DNA of 64,000 nucleotides from Cognatishimia activa (GCF_026016445.1 NZ_CP096147.1:2950501-3014500); one strand, 5' to 3'. Shown: positions 53,164 through 62,660, counted from the first letter of the stretch. Program-made: numbers and translations. The notes: generated by a model from the sequence alone, not told the origin.

Positions 53164-54122
53164 GCGAGTTTGTTATTCCGGAAGTGCGTGACCTAGCCAG
53201 GACTGTTGTGGAACAACATTTTGCACTACCTCGAGCAGCAGAATTGAAAAACACTTTCTCAAAGTTGTTTAGCTATCATCTAGGATGCCTGGAGAGCGGG
53301 GCGCGGTTTGAAACTTCAAGCATCTTGGTGACAGGGCGATCTCGCGCCGGAAAAACCAAGGAAATCAGAAATTTGTTATCGCAATTCAATCAAAGCCAAG
53401 CGATGCTTCCAACCGGAGAACCCGCGAGATTTGTGGAATGTGTGCTTAGCGGAAAGGGTACTTGGAAGGATCTCGGGAGAGATACCGCTCGGGCTATTGG
53501 CTACCCATTGGGGGAGAATTCGAGACTAACTCAAGCCGAAATTTGGAACGTAGTGGTCAGAGAGGCCAAGTTGTCGGGTGTCATAGGGATTCACTATGAC
53601 GAGACACAACATATTTTTTTCACGTCCAGTGAAAAGGAGCGGCTAACAATACTTGATTCATTCAAGACACTAATGAAATCCCACGAGTGGCCACTCATGT
53701 TGATTTTCTCTGGGGTTCCTGAACTTACCAACTTCCTGAAACAAGAGCAGCAGCTCTTCAATCTCGTGCATCAAGTGCCATTCAACGACATTTCGCTACC
53801 CGATGACCTTGAAACCGTACATGAAATTGTTTGTAGTTTTGCGATGCTGGGCAACGCCGAAGTGGAAGAAAAGCTTCGAACGCAAAACTTTTATGAAAGG
53901 TTAGTTGCCGGTTCTGCGTACCGATGGGGTCTCGTCTGTGTGCTCGTGGTCGACGCAATATCAGAGGCTAAAATCCGATCAGACACACATCTGCGTTTAG
54001 AACATTTCGTGGACTCGTGGGTAGCAAAAACGAGTATGTCTAAGGCTGCAAGTCCGTATTTTCATAGCAACTTCAAAGCTGCATATCGCATTGATCACCC
54101 ATTTATTGAAAAGCTCAGTTGA
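53160..54122 (+). CDS. tnsC: TnsC/TniB-type AAA+ regulator
   Basis: 320 residues. Walker A GRSRAGKT (59-66), Walker B GIHYDETQHI (D147, E148). The short form is TniB-like rather than the 550-residue TnsC of Tn7. It links TniQ bound at the target to the TnsB transposase and controls immunity. It ends the operon and is followed by a terminator. Confidence 0.88.
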   Translation: MSEFVIPEVRDLARTVVEQHFALPRAAELKNTFSKLFSYHLGCLESGARFETSSILVTGRSRAGKTKEIRNLLSQFNQSQAMLPTGEPARFVECVLSGKGTWKDLGRDTARAIGYPLGENSRLTQAEIWNVVVREAKLSGVIGIHYDETQHIFFTSSEKERLTILDSFKTLMKSHEWPLMLIFSGVPELTNFLKQEQQLFNLVHQVPFNDISLPDDLETVHEIVCSFAMLGNAEVEEKLRTQNFYERLVAGSAYRWGLVCVLVVDAISEAKIRSDTHLRLEHFVDSWVAKTSMSKAASPYFHSNFKAAYRIDHPFIEKLS

Positions 54123-54152
54123 GCGGAATTTTCTTTTGAGTGACTACAGAAT

Positions 54153-54177
54153 CCGCGTCTTTGACGCGGTTTTTTTA
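54153..54177 (+). terminator. terminator of the tns operon
   Basis: Perfect 7-base stem CCGCGTC/GACGCGG with a 3-base loop followed by eight T. It ends transcription 30 bases after tnsC. Confidence 0.85.
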
Positions 54178-54495
54178 CGTGGCATCCCAGCGCATTCGTG
54201 AAAATTTCTTGGGTGTGCAGTTATTTGCTGTGACGCGTAATGATTTGGTTTTTTGGTGAAATGAACATTTTGTAAGTAATTGATTTAAATGGTATAATTT
54301 CGACTTCTTCGGTTGACGAAATCGTTGCTGCGCACACTATTCGTGTGTTTTGCACCTTCAATCACTCTAACCGTTCGCAGCGGTGGCTTTGACTTCACTG
54401 CAGCTGGCTGCTGACGGCATTCACTGGTAATTTGTCACAACATTGATTTTATTGATGTATCCAATTGAGTAGTGAGTGACCAAAGAGGCCATGAG
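54178..54495. other. 318-base stretch with no supported gene
   Basis: AT-rich and without TTGCGAAAA repeats. A small hairpin CACAC/GTGTG (54333-54347) followed by TTTTG and a possible TTCG/CGAA dyad are seen. If the Tn7-like element ends here, its terminal sites differ from the left cluster. Confidence 0.45.
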
Positions 54496-55980
54496 ATGAA
54501 GAAGCTTTCACGCCGCGCTGTATTGCTGGGTGCTGGTGGATTGGCAGGATGGGGATTATCGGGTTTGTTTAGGCCGGATTTGCCTACGTATGCAGGGGCA
54601 AATCGGATCGAGGCACCGACCGGAGCGAAGATATTAAACGACGCGAGCGGGCTTTCGGCCACACCAATCCATCAACACCTGCGAGTCGCTGATAGTGATG
54701 ATGCACTGATTGAACGAATACGGCAGGAACTGCTGGACGCCAGAGAGGTCGGGAGGCCTGTGAATGTGGGGGCTGCTCGGCATTCAATGGGAGGGCAGGC
54801 GATCCCGCGGAATGGAACTGCAATTACTTTTGATAACGCGGGCGTTGACGTCGATTCCGAAAATCGAACCTTTCGTGCCCATGCTGGTGCACGCTGGTCA
54901 GATGTGATTGCTGCTTTAGATCCACTCGGCTGGTCTCCCAAAGTGATGCAGTCCAATAACGACTTTGGGGTTGCCGCGACTTATTCCGTTAATGCGCACG
55001 GCTGGCCCGTGCCATTTGGACCAATGGGAACAACGGTGCGGTCGTTGCGGATGGTGTTGCCATCGGGTGATCTTGTGACTTGTTCTCCTACTCAGAACGC
55101 GGATCTGTTCAATCTGGGCATGGGTGGATACGGGCTCATTGGGGTGATTGTCGACATGGAAGTGGAGATGGTTAGAAATACGCGTTTGATCCCAAGCTTT
55201 GATGTTATGGAGACGCGGAAGTTCGCAGAGAATTTCGAGACAGCAATCAAAGACCCAGCAGTGACCATGGCCTATGGTCGTCTGAACGTGGAACGCGAGT
55301 CCTTTTTTCAGAAGGCTTTGCTGGTGACCTATCGTGGTACCGATGATCAATCAGATATCCCGGCTGCATCAGGGTCCGGTTGGATGTCGCGCGCGGCTAG
55401 TCGTATTTATCGGGCGCAATTGGGCAATGAGACGTTCAAGTCATTCCGGTGGTGGAATGAAACAAGTGTCGGCCCAGCCCTGGGTGGTGGTGAGGTCACT
55501 CGAAACTCTTTGATCAATGAACCTGTGGTCACACTCGATGATCGTGATCCTGACCGGACTGACATTTTACATGAGTATTTCGTTGGATTAGACGCCTTCG
55601 ATCGCTTTGTCACAGCGTGCCAGGAAGTGATCCCGGCCTCTTATCAAGAATTTCTCAATGTAACTCTTCGGTATGTGGCGCAGGATGATCAATCTGTGTT
55701 GTCTTTTGCCAAGGAGCCAAGAATTGCGGCAGTGATGTCATTTAGCCAAGAGATGACACACCGAGCCGAGGCGGATCACACTCGCATGACCCGTGAATTA
55801 ATTGACCGCGTTGTTGACATTGGGGGGGCTTATTACCTGCCTTACAGGCCCCATGCGACTTTGGATCAATTGACGAGAGCATACCCCAAAGCGGCGGCAT
55901 TTGCGGCTGCAAAACGGGATGTGGATAGGGATCTCGTTCTACGTAATAATCTTTGGGATCAATATCTGGGGCGGCTATGA
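54496..55980 (+). CDS. Tat-exported FAD-binding oxidase (PCMH type)
   Basis: 494 residues. A Tat signal (KLSRRAVLLGAGGLAG) is followed by the FAD-binding domain of the vanillyl-alcohol oxidase/lactone oxidase family, with PVNVGAARHSMGGQ, GARWSDVIAAL, SVNAHGWPV and MGGYGLIGVI. Members oxidise sugar lactones, alcohols or phenols. The substrate is not known. ATG at 54496 follows AGAGG; the longer GTG frame is less likely. It opens a coupled operon with three other genes, overlapping the next by four bases. Confidence 0.85.
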   Translation: MKKLSRRAVLLGAGGLAGWGLSGLFRPDLPTYAGANRIEAPTGAKILNDASGLSATPIHQHLRVADSDDALIERIRQELLDAREVGRPVNVGAARHSMGGQAIPRNGTAITFDNAGVDVDSENRTFRAHAGARWSDVIAALDPLGWSPKVMQSNNDFGVAATYSVNAHGWPVPFGPMGTTVRSLRMVLPSGDLVTCSPTQNADLFNLGMGGYGLIGVIVDMEVEMVRNTRLIPSFDVMETRKFAENFETAIKDPAVTMAYGRLNVERESFFQKALLVTYRGTDDQSDIPAASGSGWMSRAASRIYRAQLGNETFKSFRWWNETSVGPALGGGEVTRNSLINEPVVTLDDRDPDRTDILHEYFVGLDAFDRFVTACQEVIPASYQEFLNVTLRYVAQDDQSVLSFAKEPRIAAVMSFSQEMTHRAEADHTRMTRELIDRVVDIGGAYYLPYRPHATLDQLTRAYPKAAAFAAAKRDVDRDLVLRNNLWDQYLGRL

Positions 55981-56387
55981 GCAATCTTCAAAAATTGTGT
56001 TTTGGGTATTTCGTGGCGCTAATGATTGCAGCCTCGATCAATTATATTCCGGGTCTGACAGATGAGAGCGGCTTGGCCTTCGGCATCTTTGCTTTGGATA
56101 TCTATGATGATTCCTTGCATGTGGCCTCTGCGCTATGGGCGCTGATCGCGGGGCTAAGATCTTATCACGCGGCACGCATGTTCCTGATTTTGTTTGGTCT
56201 GGCGTATCTCGGTGACGGTGTCTTTGGGATCTTCACTGGCTACGGGTTCTTGGATCTTGGCATATTCACCAACGAATCTCTGGGGACTGATTGGTCGCTG
56301 TCGCGCTTCTTGGCGAACCTTCCGCACCTCGCATTGGGCGGCATTGGCGTGCTGGCCGGATTTCGCAGCAGCCGAGAAATCGCGTGA
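55977..56387 (+). CDS. small multi-helix membrane protein
   Basis: 136 residues with four membrane helices, DUF4383-like in shape (DSLHVASALWALIAGL and LGDGVFGIFTGYG). ATG overlaps the oxidase stop (ATGA). It may hold the oxidase partner or move electrons; unknown. Confidence 0.65.
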   Translation: MSNLQKLCFGYFVALMIAASINYIPGLTDESGLAFGIFALDIYDDSLHVASALWALIAGLRSYHAARMFLILFGLAYLGDGVFGIFTGYGFLDLGIFTNESLGTDWSLSRFLANLPHLALGGIGVLAGFRSSREIA

Positions 56388-57436
56388 GACTTTTGTGTCG
56401 ATACTTCAAGCGCTTGTTGCTTGTCATTGTGATTTGCATTATCGGCCTTCTGTCGCCCATCGCTTATGTTGAAACGATGTGTCGAGGCTCTGGCGAGCCC
56501 ACCCCTTACACATCGCTCATAGCGCCAGACCATCATCGCACAGAGACGCGTACGCTGATGACTTACCCCGAGTGGCACATCGTGCACGCCTATGATGACT
56601 ATGGGCGGGTTATCTCTTCTGGCGACCCTCATGAGTTCGGGTTTTTGCGCGCCATCGGTGGGTTTTGGTCGTCCCTATGCACATTGAGTGCTGATGCAAG
56701 TTCCATGGGCGAAGTTGATGGGGCTACCAAACAAATGGTCTACGTCATCGGCGTGAGTTTCACGGCGGAATTGCTATTGAAGGCAGCATATGAGGAAACC
56801 TTCGGCAGACTCACAGCGATCTTGCGAGGCACTGAGAGGTCTCCTCTCGACAGATTGTCGGCGGAGCAGGCAGTGGATTACGCTAGGTTTTTGCAGCAGG
56901 TTCCTTGGTATAAATGGAAATTTACCGAAGACCGGGAGGCTTTGGCGGCGCAATCTTCCGGTGTGTTACGCGATCACGAGAGACGTTTCGCGCTTGGAAT
57001 CGAATATGCAGCCAAAGCAGCCTACGCAGGCGTTATCGCAGATGCGGTGGCGCAGGTTGGGGCGGATGCGCTCACCCTGCGCATGATAGTCCGGGATATG
57101 GATCGCGGAGATCTGGAGACCATTGACGGTGTCTCAATCGTGACTGAAAGACCCGAAGGCCTTGAGATAGAGACGCCTCGATACAGGGTGCTAACCCACA
57201 TTTTGCAGGACGTGGCACTTAAGGGGGCGACCTTCGTCGAAATCGCTGGCAATGATGATATTCTATTCACGGCGATCTCTGAAAACGCATCAATGGCGGG
57301 CGCCGTTTTTAGCCGTCCGCGGCAGGGGGCATCGGATTATCGACATCTCGTGGTGGTAAAGGTCGATCAACTCGCAGAACGCATACGTGTGATGAATGCG
57401 GAGGGGCAACAGCTGGAGCATATCCATGACTATTAA
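56384..57436 (+). CDS. membrane-anchored hypothetical protein
   Basis: 350 residues. One membrane helix (residues 10-32) precedes a long domain with MTYPEWHIVHAYDDYGRVIS and FGFLRAIGGFWSSLC, which are typical of an uncharacterised family in Rhodobacterales. GTG at 56384 overlaps the stop of the gene before (GTGA). No catalytic motif recognised. Confidence 0.65.
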   Translation: MRLLCRYFKRLLLVIVICIIGLLSPIAYVETMCRGSGEPTPYTSLIAPDHHRTETRTLMTYPEWHIVHAYDDYGRVISSGDPHEFGFLRAIGGFWSSLCTLSADASSMGEVDGATKQMVYVIGVSFTAELLLKAAYEETFGRLTAILRGTERSPLDRLSAEQAVDYARFLQQVPWYKWKFTEDREALAAQSSGVLRDHERRFALGIEYAAKAAYAGVIADAVAQVGADALTLRMIVRDMDRGDLETIDGVSIVTERPEGLEIETPRYRVLTHILQDVALKGATFVEIAGNDDILFTAISENASMAGAVFSRPRQGASDYRHLVVVKVDQLAERIRVMNAEGQQLEHIHDY

Positions 57437-57722
57437 GTCATTTGCGTTTCTCATCCCTTGTCTGATCGCAGTCTGGATCGGGATTTTGTCGCTTGTCGCT
57501 GTGTCTACGGATGAAGCACCTGCCTATGTGGTTTTGTTTCCGACACATGATTTTATGAAAGCCTTACCGAATGGGACATCTATTCTGGCGGCTTCGGGTT
57601 ACAGCGTCACTTTGGTATCTGAAGAATCAGGATTTGCGCGGTCTCTGTATCAACAAGGTGCAACCATAGTCCTTCCTGCGGGCTTGCAAGGGTGTTTGGG
57701 TTCACAGAAGAAGGTGACCTAG
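57426..57722 (+). CDS. small exported hypothetical protein
   Basis: 98 residues with a signal or anchor at the start (FLIPCLIAVWIGILSLVAV) and a short alpha/beta mature part ending VLPAGLQGCLG. It overlaps the gene before by 11 bases. It closes the oxidase operon. Unknown function. Confidence 0.55.
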   Translation: MTIKSFAFLIPCLIAVWIGILSLVAVSTDEAPAYVVLFPTHDFMKALPNGTSILAASGYSVTLVSEESGFARSLYQQGATIVLPAGLQGCLGSQKKVT

Positions 57723-57764
57723 TCTTCGGTGTTTGGCACAATCGTATTTTGCGTGGCTCAAACA

Positions 57765-57790
57765 AAAAACGGGCGCTCTAGGAGCGCCCG
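57765..57790 (-). terminator. terminator of the CBS-domain gene
   Basis: On the minus strand, stem GGGCGCT/AGCGCCC with a 5-base centre is followed by six T. It ends the CBS gene and may also face the oxidase operon from the other side. Confidence 0.8.
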
Positions 57791-57812
57791 TAATTTGCAA
57801 ACTGAATGTGGC

Positions 57813-58334
57813 TTAGCCGACGATCAGCTGTTTCATCTGGAGCGCTTCATGTTCCAAAGCGGTCAATCGATAGTTCACAACATCCCCGATGGTGACCATA
57901 CCGATGAGCCCGGTTGCATCCGTCACGGGCATGTGGCGGAATTTGCCATTGGTCATGGTCTTCAGTGCATTCACCAAAGGCTCTTCCGGAGAGATGGTCT
58001 GAACGTCCTTCGTCATGACGTCTTCAACCTTGTGCGGAAGCGTCCGTCCTGGTGTATCTGCGAGTTTCCGCACAATGTCACGTTCCGACAAAATGCCAAC
58101 CAATGCGCCGTTTGCGTCCGTTACAACAACCGCACCGATATGTTTGTCACGCAGAACTTCGACCGCATGCCCAATCGTGTCTTGAGGTCGGATCGAATAA
58201 ATCGCGTTTCCTTTTCCGGAAAGTAGATCTCCGACCGTCGCCTCTGCCGCGGACAAATTGGTCGTGGCGGACTGGCTAGTGGTTTTCTTGCTGGTCGTGT
58301 CAGCCCGATTAGGGGCGCGATAGGATGTTGGCAT
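57813..58334 (-). CDS. CBS-domain protein
   Basis: 173 residues with two CBS domains (about 45-100 and 108-160: SIRPQDTIGHAVEVL, GALVGILSERDIVRKL, TISPEEPLVNAL, GLIGMVTIGDVV). CBS pairs bind adenosyl compounds and act as energy or redox sensors. GGAGG precedes the ATG. Single-gene unit with its own terminator. Confidence 0.9.
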   Translation of the reverse strand: MPTSYRAPNRADTTSKKTTSQSATTNLSAAEATVGDLLSGKGNAIYSIRPQDTIGHAVEVLRDKHIGAVVVTDANGALVGILSERDIVRKLADTPGRTLPHKVEDVMTKDVQTISPEEPLVNALKTMTNGKFRHMPVTDATGLIGMVTIGDVVNYRLTALEHEALQMKQLIVG

Positions 58335-58414
58335 TCAGGGCGGTCCTCCTTGATTAAGTTCCTCCACCATGACATCTAGCCTACTGCTAAAATCCGATTT
58401 GGGAAGCCTTTGCT

Positions 58415-58594
58415 TTGACTGACCTCACTCTAACCCCGCTAATTGCAACGAGTCTTTTTGTCTTGGCCTGTCTTGCAGGCTTTCAATATCGTCGGGTTTG
58501 GAAGGCGGAAGGACCACGTTGGCAGCTCTGGGTTTACGGCGTTTTCGCTGGTGTGACCCTGCTGGTTTTGGGATTTGTCCCCATGGCAGGGTAA
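58415..58594 (+). CDS. small two-helix membrane protein
   Basis: 59 residues starting at TTG, with GGAAG about 8 bases upstream. Two membrane helices (TPLIATSLFVLACLAGFQY and LWVYGVFAGVTLLVLGFVPM) separated by a basic-aromatic loop. It fills the gap between the CBS gene and nqrM on the opposite strand. The composition looks coding; no family named. Confidence 0.5.
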   Translation: MTDLTLTPLIATSLFVLACLAGFQYRRVWKAEGPRWQLWVYGVFAGVTLLVLGFVPMAG

Positions 58595-58606
58595 GCGGGC
58601 AGGTAA

Positions 58607-58627
58607 CAAAAAACGCCCCGTAGGGCG
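58607..58627 (-). terminator. terminator of the apbE-nqrM transcript
   Basis: On the minus strand, stem CGCCC/GGGCG with loop TACG is followed by seven T, 27 bases after nqrM. Confidence 0.82.
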
Positions 58628-58653
58628 CTCTAAGTATTTGGATTTTGTCCGCT

Positions 58654-58893
58654 TCAGCCTTGATCGGCGTTCATCTCGTCAAGCATCTTGCGTGCCCGTG
58701 GGCAGGCGAGACGTTCACGAAGCGGGCTGTCTGGATCGATGTCCTTCTTACAAACAAGACACTGATCCGCATCTGCAATCGCGTTCAACCCACCACAGCT
58801 GCCTTTAATGGTCTTACCCATCAGCATCACGCCAAGCGCCATGCCGGTCATCACAAGCAGTAGAAGGCCGAAAGTGAATGCGAAGGTTGCCAC
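58654..58893 (-). CDS. nqrM: NqrM, NQR maturation factor
   Basis: 79 residues with one membrane helix and a Cys motif KGSCGGLNAI plus DQCLVCKKDI. NqrM supplies the iron centre between NqrD and NqrE. GTG start with AAGGA seven bases upstream. Follows apbE. Confidence 0.9.
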   Translation of the reverse strand: MATFAFTFGLLLLVMTGMALGVMLMGKTIKGSCGGLNAIADADQCLVCKKDIDPDSPLRERLACPRARKMLDEMNADQG

Positions 58894-58910
58894 GATGAAG
58901 TCCTTTGAGC

Positions 58911-59942
58911 TTACGCTTGCAATGCTGTGAAGGCCGCGCTTGGCGTGGTTACAAAGCCTTTCTGCGCAGAATCAGCGTCGCGATCAATAAACAAAACCGC
59001 GAGGTTGCGTTCGTTGGCGATTTCCAGACCACGCTCGGTACCCAGAACCAGCATTGCAGTCGCCCAAGCGTCTGCCAGCATCGCGTTTTCAGTCAGAACA
59101 GTCACGGATGCGGTTTTGTGGGTTACAGGGCGGCCAGTTGTGCCGTCCAGAATGTGAGAGTAACGCATGCCGTCTTGTTCGAAGTAGTTACGATAGTCGC
59201 CAGAGGTCGCCATGCCGAGGTTCGAAACGCTGACGACCTGCTGAACGCCACGATCGTGTGCTACAGGTGTTTCAATACCAATCTGCCATGGCATGCCGTC
59301 TGGGTTCAGACCTGCAGTGTAAAGGTCTCCACCGATCTCGATCATGTAGTCTTGAATGCCGAAGGACTCGATAGTGCGTGCCACTTGGTCAACGCCAAAG
59401 CCCTTGCCGATCGCAGAAAGATAAACTTCTGTGCCAGGCTGCAGCTTCTGCAGAGAACCGCCTGCAACGCGCAGAGTGTTCGCGTGTCCGGTTGATTCCA
59501 TAACTTCTGCGATTTGCGCATCTGTTGGTGCTGCTGTTTTGGTTTGGCCTGCGCCAAAGCCCCAGAGATCAATCAGACCGCCCAGAGTGACATCGAAGCG
59601 ACCGTCGGAAGCGACATGCACGTCCTGTGCTGCTTGCATCACAGATGCCAGCTCAGAGGAAACTGCGAAAGGCTGTGTGGATGCAGACGCGTTGAAGCGA
59701 GAGATCTCGGAACCTGCGTCCCAGTTAGACATCTGCGTGTTCACCTGAACGAGGCTTGCATTGATGGCGGCCTGCAGCTCGGACTTGTCGACAGATTTGG
59801 AATGATCGATGGCCGCGACGGAGTAGCTGGTGCCCATTGTTAAACCGGTCAGCTCAAGAATCGACCAGCCTTTCTTACAAGCGGCCAGTGCGAGTGGCAT
59901 AACAAGAAAGCTACGGCGCGAAAAAAGAGGCTGCGAAGTCAC
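58911..59942 (-). CDS. apbE: ApbE, FAD:protein FMN transferase
   Basis: 343 residues. Lipoprotein signal with LALAAC; the ApbE domain has MGTSYSVAAI near the start and EIGGDLYTAG and SHILDGTTGRPV. It attaches FMN covalently to a threonine of NqrB and NqrC. GTG at 59942 has GGAG nine bases upstream and beats the TTG frame at 59957. It is divergent from nqrA; apbE and nqrM form one unit. Confidence 0.93.
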   Translation of the reverse strand: MTSQPLFSRRSFLVMPLALAACKKGWSILELTGLTMGTSYSVAAIDHSKSVDKSELQAAINASLVQVNTQMSNWDAGSEISRFNASASTQPFAVSSELASVMQAAQDVHVASDGRFDVTLGGLIDLWGFGAGQTKTAAPTDAQIAEVMESTGHANTLRVAGGSLQKLQPGTEVYLSAIGKGFGVDQVARTIESFGIQDYMIEIGGDLYTAGLNPDGMPWQIGIETPVAHDRGVQQVVSVSNLGMATSGDYRNYFEQDGMRYSHILDGTTGRPVTHKTASVTVLTENAMLADAWATAMLVLGTERGLEIANERNLAVLFIDRDADSAQKGFVTTPSAAFTALQA

Positions 59943-60113
59943 GGTTTTGATCTCCAAGAGAAGCGGATTCTATGGTCTACATTGAGTTGAGGGGCTTGTG
60001 AGCCGTTTTTGGGACCGATTCAACAAAAAAATTTCAAAAAACCGTCAAAAAGACCTTCCCGCGCGCCCTCCTTCCGCGCATAAGACCCCAAAAATGGACG
60101 GGACTATATCATC

Positions 60114-61457
60114 GTGCAAAAGTTCACATGTAAAAAAGGTCTGAACGTCCCAGTGCTGGGTCAGCCAGAAGGTGGCATAGGGGATGCTCCTGCGGTTAAC
60201 ACAGTGGCGATACTGGGCGCGGACTATATCGGTTTAAAGCCCAGATTGGCTGTAAATGAAGGCGATATCGTCGGGGCCGGTGCTCCGATTTTGGCGCATA
60301 AAGACTCACCAACTGTTCAGGTCACCTCTCCGGTTACCGGGCGGGTCAAATCGATCAACCGCGGGGCCCGTCGGGCGCTGATCAGTGTTGAGATCGAAGT
60401 AGATGATTCTGCGGCCCCAGCAGTGGACTTTTCGGCGGTGGGTAATAATGAGACTCGAGAGGGTCTGATTGAGAAACTTTCCGTCTCTGGCCTTTGGACT
60501 TCCTTCCGCACGCGTCCTTATTCGAAGGTGCCTGAGCCAGACTCGCAGCCTGCTGCGATCTTTGTAACTGCGATCGATTCCGAGCCTCTCTGCGGAAACG
60601 CGGCAGAGATTATCAATGCTGACGCCGACGCTTTCGCGAAGGGTCTGGCAGCGGTCGCGCGTCTGACCGACGGCAAGACATATCTGTGTCAGGATCCTGA
60701 TGCGAACATTCCCGGTGGCGATATCGAGGGTGTTGAAGCGGCTGGCTTCACTGGGCCACACCCTGCAGGCCTCGCGGGCACACATATTCATTTCCTGGAG
60801 CCTCCGAGCGCAAACAAGATGGTTTGGACGATCGGCTTTCACGACGTGATCGCCATCGGCAAACTGCTTGAAACAGGCACGCTCGACGCATCTCGCGTGA
60901 TTGCACTGTCTGGTCCAATGTGCGCCAACCCCCGTCTGGTACGCACAGTTGCGGGCGCCTCTATGGTTGATCTGACAGCGGGTGACATCACAGGCGATGC
61001 GCCGGTGCGTCTGATCTCTGGTTCGATCCTCAGCGGCCGCATGGGCGAAGCGGAAACAGCCTACTTAGGCCGGTACGCGCGCCAGATCACCGTGATCGAA
61101 GAAGACAACAAGCAAATCCCACTGGGTTGGATCCGTCCAATGGCATCTAAATATGCCGTCCAACCTGTTCTGGGTTCTGCATTCTCCAAGAAGTTCTACG
61201 CTTTGACATCCAACCTGAACGGTGGTCGTCGTGCGATGGTTCCAACGGGTACGTTCGAAACGCTGATGCCGCAGGACTACCTGCCGACCCAGCTGCTGCG
61301 CGCGATGCTTGTTATGGACACCGACCAGGCGCAAGCGCTTGGCGCGCTGGAGTTGGACGAAGAAGACCTTGGTCTGGTCGGCTTTGCCTGCCCCGCTAAG
61401 TATGAATATGGCATCGCCCTGCGCGACTGTCTCACCAAGATCGAGAAAGAGGGCTAA
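60114..61457 (+). CDS. nqrA: NqrA subunit of Na+-translocating NADH:quinone reductase
   Basis: 447 residues, full length. The start is KKGLNVPVLGQPEGGI, as in NqrA. It is the cytoplasmic subunit that binds quinone. GTG start. It opens nqrABCD, three bases before nqrB. Confidence 0.95.
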   Translation: MQKFTCKKGLNVPVLGQPEGGIGDAPAVNTVAILGADYIGLKPRLAVNEGDIVGAGAPILAHKDSPTVQVTSPVTGRVKSINRGARRALISVEIEVDDSAAPAVDFSAVGNNETREGLIEKLSVSGLWTSFRTRPYSKVPEPDSQPAAIFVTAIDSEPLCGNAAEIINADADAFAKGLAAVARLTDGKTYLCQDPDANIPGGDIEGVEAAGFTGPHPAGLAGTHIHFLEPPSANKMVWTIGFHDVIAIGKLLETGTLDASRVIALSGPMCANPRLVRTVAGASMVDLTAGDITGDAPVRLISGSILSGRMGEAETAYLGRYARQITVIEEDNKQIPLGWIRPMASKYAVQPVLGSAFSKKFYALTSNLNGGRRAMVPTGTFETLMPQDYLPTQLLRAMLVMDTDQAQALGALELDEEDLGLVGFACPAKYEYGIALRDCLTKIEKEG

Positions 61458-61460
61458 ACA

Positions 61461-62660
61461 GTGGGCCTACGTAATTTCTTCGACAGGATCGAGCCGCAGT
61501 TCACCAAAGGCGGCAAGTACGAGAAGTACTTCCCCATCTATGAGATGGTGGAGAGCTTCCTCTACACTCCTAAAACCGTCACCACCGTTGCACCGCACGC
61601 GCGTTCCTACGTCGATATGAAGCGGATCATGACCTATGTGGTCATCGCGACGATCCCTTGTATCCTATGGGGCATGTATAACGTTGGTTTCCAGACCAAC
61701 GCTGCAATTGCTGAACTGGGCGCATCCGGCTGGCGCGCCTGGATCCTGGAAACTCTGGGCATCGGCTTTAACGCAGCAAACCCACTGGCGAACATTGCCC
61801 ACGGTGCCTTGTATTTCTTACCGATCTATATCGTAACGCTGGTTGCGGGTGGTATCTTTGAAGTCGTCTTCGCAACCGTGCGCGGCCACGAAGTCAACGA
61901 AGGCTTCTTGGTAACTTCCATGCTTTACGCGCTGATCATGCCGGCCTCTACGCCGCTGTGGCAGGTTGCTCTGGGCATCATCTTCGGTGTTGTGATCGGT
62001 AAAGAAGTCTTCGGTGGTACCGGTAAGAACTTCCTGAACCCAGCTCTGACGGGCCGTGCGTTCCTTTACTTTGCTTATCCTGCACAGATGTCTGGCGACA
62101 CAATCTGGACGCCTGTTGACGGGTTCTCTGGCGCGACAGCTCTGTCCGTTGGTGCATCCGAGGGTTACGCAGCTCTGCCAGAGCGCGGGTTGGAATGGTC
62201 TGACGCCTTCTTTGGCATGATGCAGGGTTCCATCGGTGAGACCTCCACACTGGCTTGTCTGATCGGTCTGGGCTTCCTGTTGATTACAAAGATCGCCAAC
62301 TGGCGTCTGGTTGTGGGTTGCCTGGCGGGTATGATTGCCTTCTCTAGCCTGCTCAACCTGATTGGTTCTGACAGCAACCCAATGTTCGCAATGCCTTGGT
62401 ACTGGCACCTCGTGATTGGTGGCTACGCCTTCGGTCTGGCCTTCATGGTGACCGAACCTGTGTCTGCCTCCCACACCAACCTTGGTCGCTATATCTATGG
62501 TGCGCTGATTGGTTTCATGGTTGTGATGATCCGTGTGATCAACCCGGCTTTCCCGGAAGGCATGATGCTGGCAATCTTGTTCGGTAACGTCTTTGCTCCT
62601 TTGATCGACTACTTCGTCGTTCAGGCAAACATCAAACGCAGGGCGAAACGCAATGTCTGA
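61461..62660 (+). CDS. nqrB: NqrB subunit of Na+-NQR
   Basis: 399 residues with about ten membrane helices. FMN is attached at the threonine in GFSGATALSVG. It forms the Na+ channel core. GTG start; overlaps nqrC by eight bases. Confidence 0.95.
   Translation: MGLRNFFDRIEPQFTKGGKYEKYFPIYEMVESFLYTPKTVTTVAPHARSYVDMKRIMTYVVIATIPCILWGMYNVGFQTNAAIAELGASGWRAWILETLGIGFNAANPLANIAHGALYFLPIYIVTLVAGGIFEVVFATVRGHEVNEGFLVTSMLYALIMPASTPLWQVALGIIFGVVIGKEVFGGTGKNFLNPALTGRAFLYFAYPAQMSGDTIWTPVDGFSGATALSVGASEGYAALPERGLEWSDAFFGMMQGSIGETSTLACLIGLGFLLITKIANWRLVVGCLAGMIAFSSLLNLIGSDSNPMFAMPWYWHLVIGGYAFGLAFMVTEPVSASHTNLGRYIYGALIGFMVVMIRVINPAFPEGMMLAILFGNVFAPLIDYFVVQANIKRRAKRNV

Larger units (their letters stand above)
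44427..54177. mobile_element. Tn7-like element (limits approximate)
   Basis: Contains tnsA, tnsB and tnsC in coupled order, a divergent tniQ, two probable cargo genes and the TTGCGAAAA repeat family. The left limit is set at the first repeat and the right at the terminator after tnsC. Neither a terminal TGT/ACA pair nor a target-site duplication could be identified, and no matching repeats are seen right of tnsC, so the right end may be lost, diverged or further away. Confidence 0.6.
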
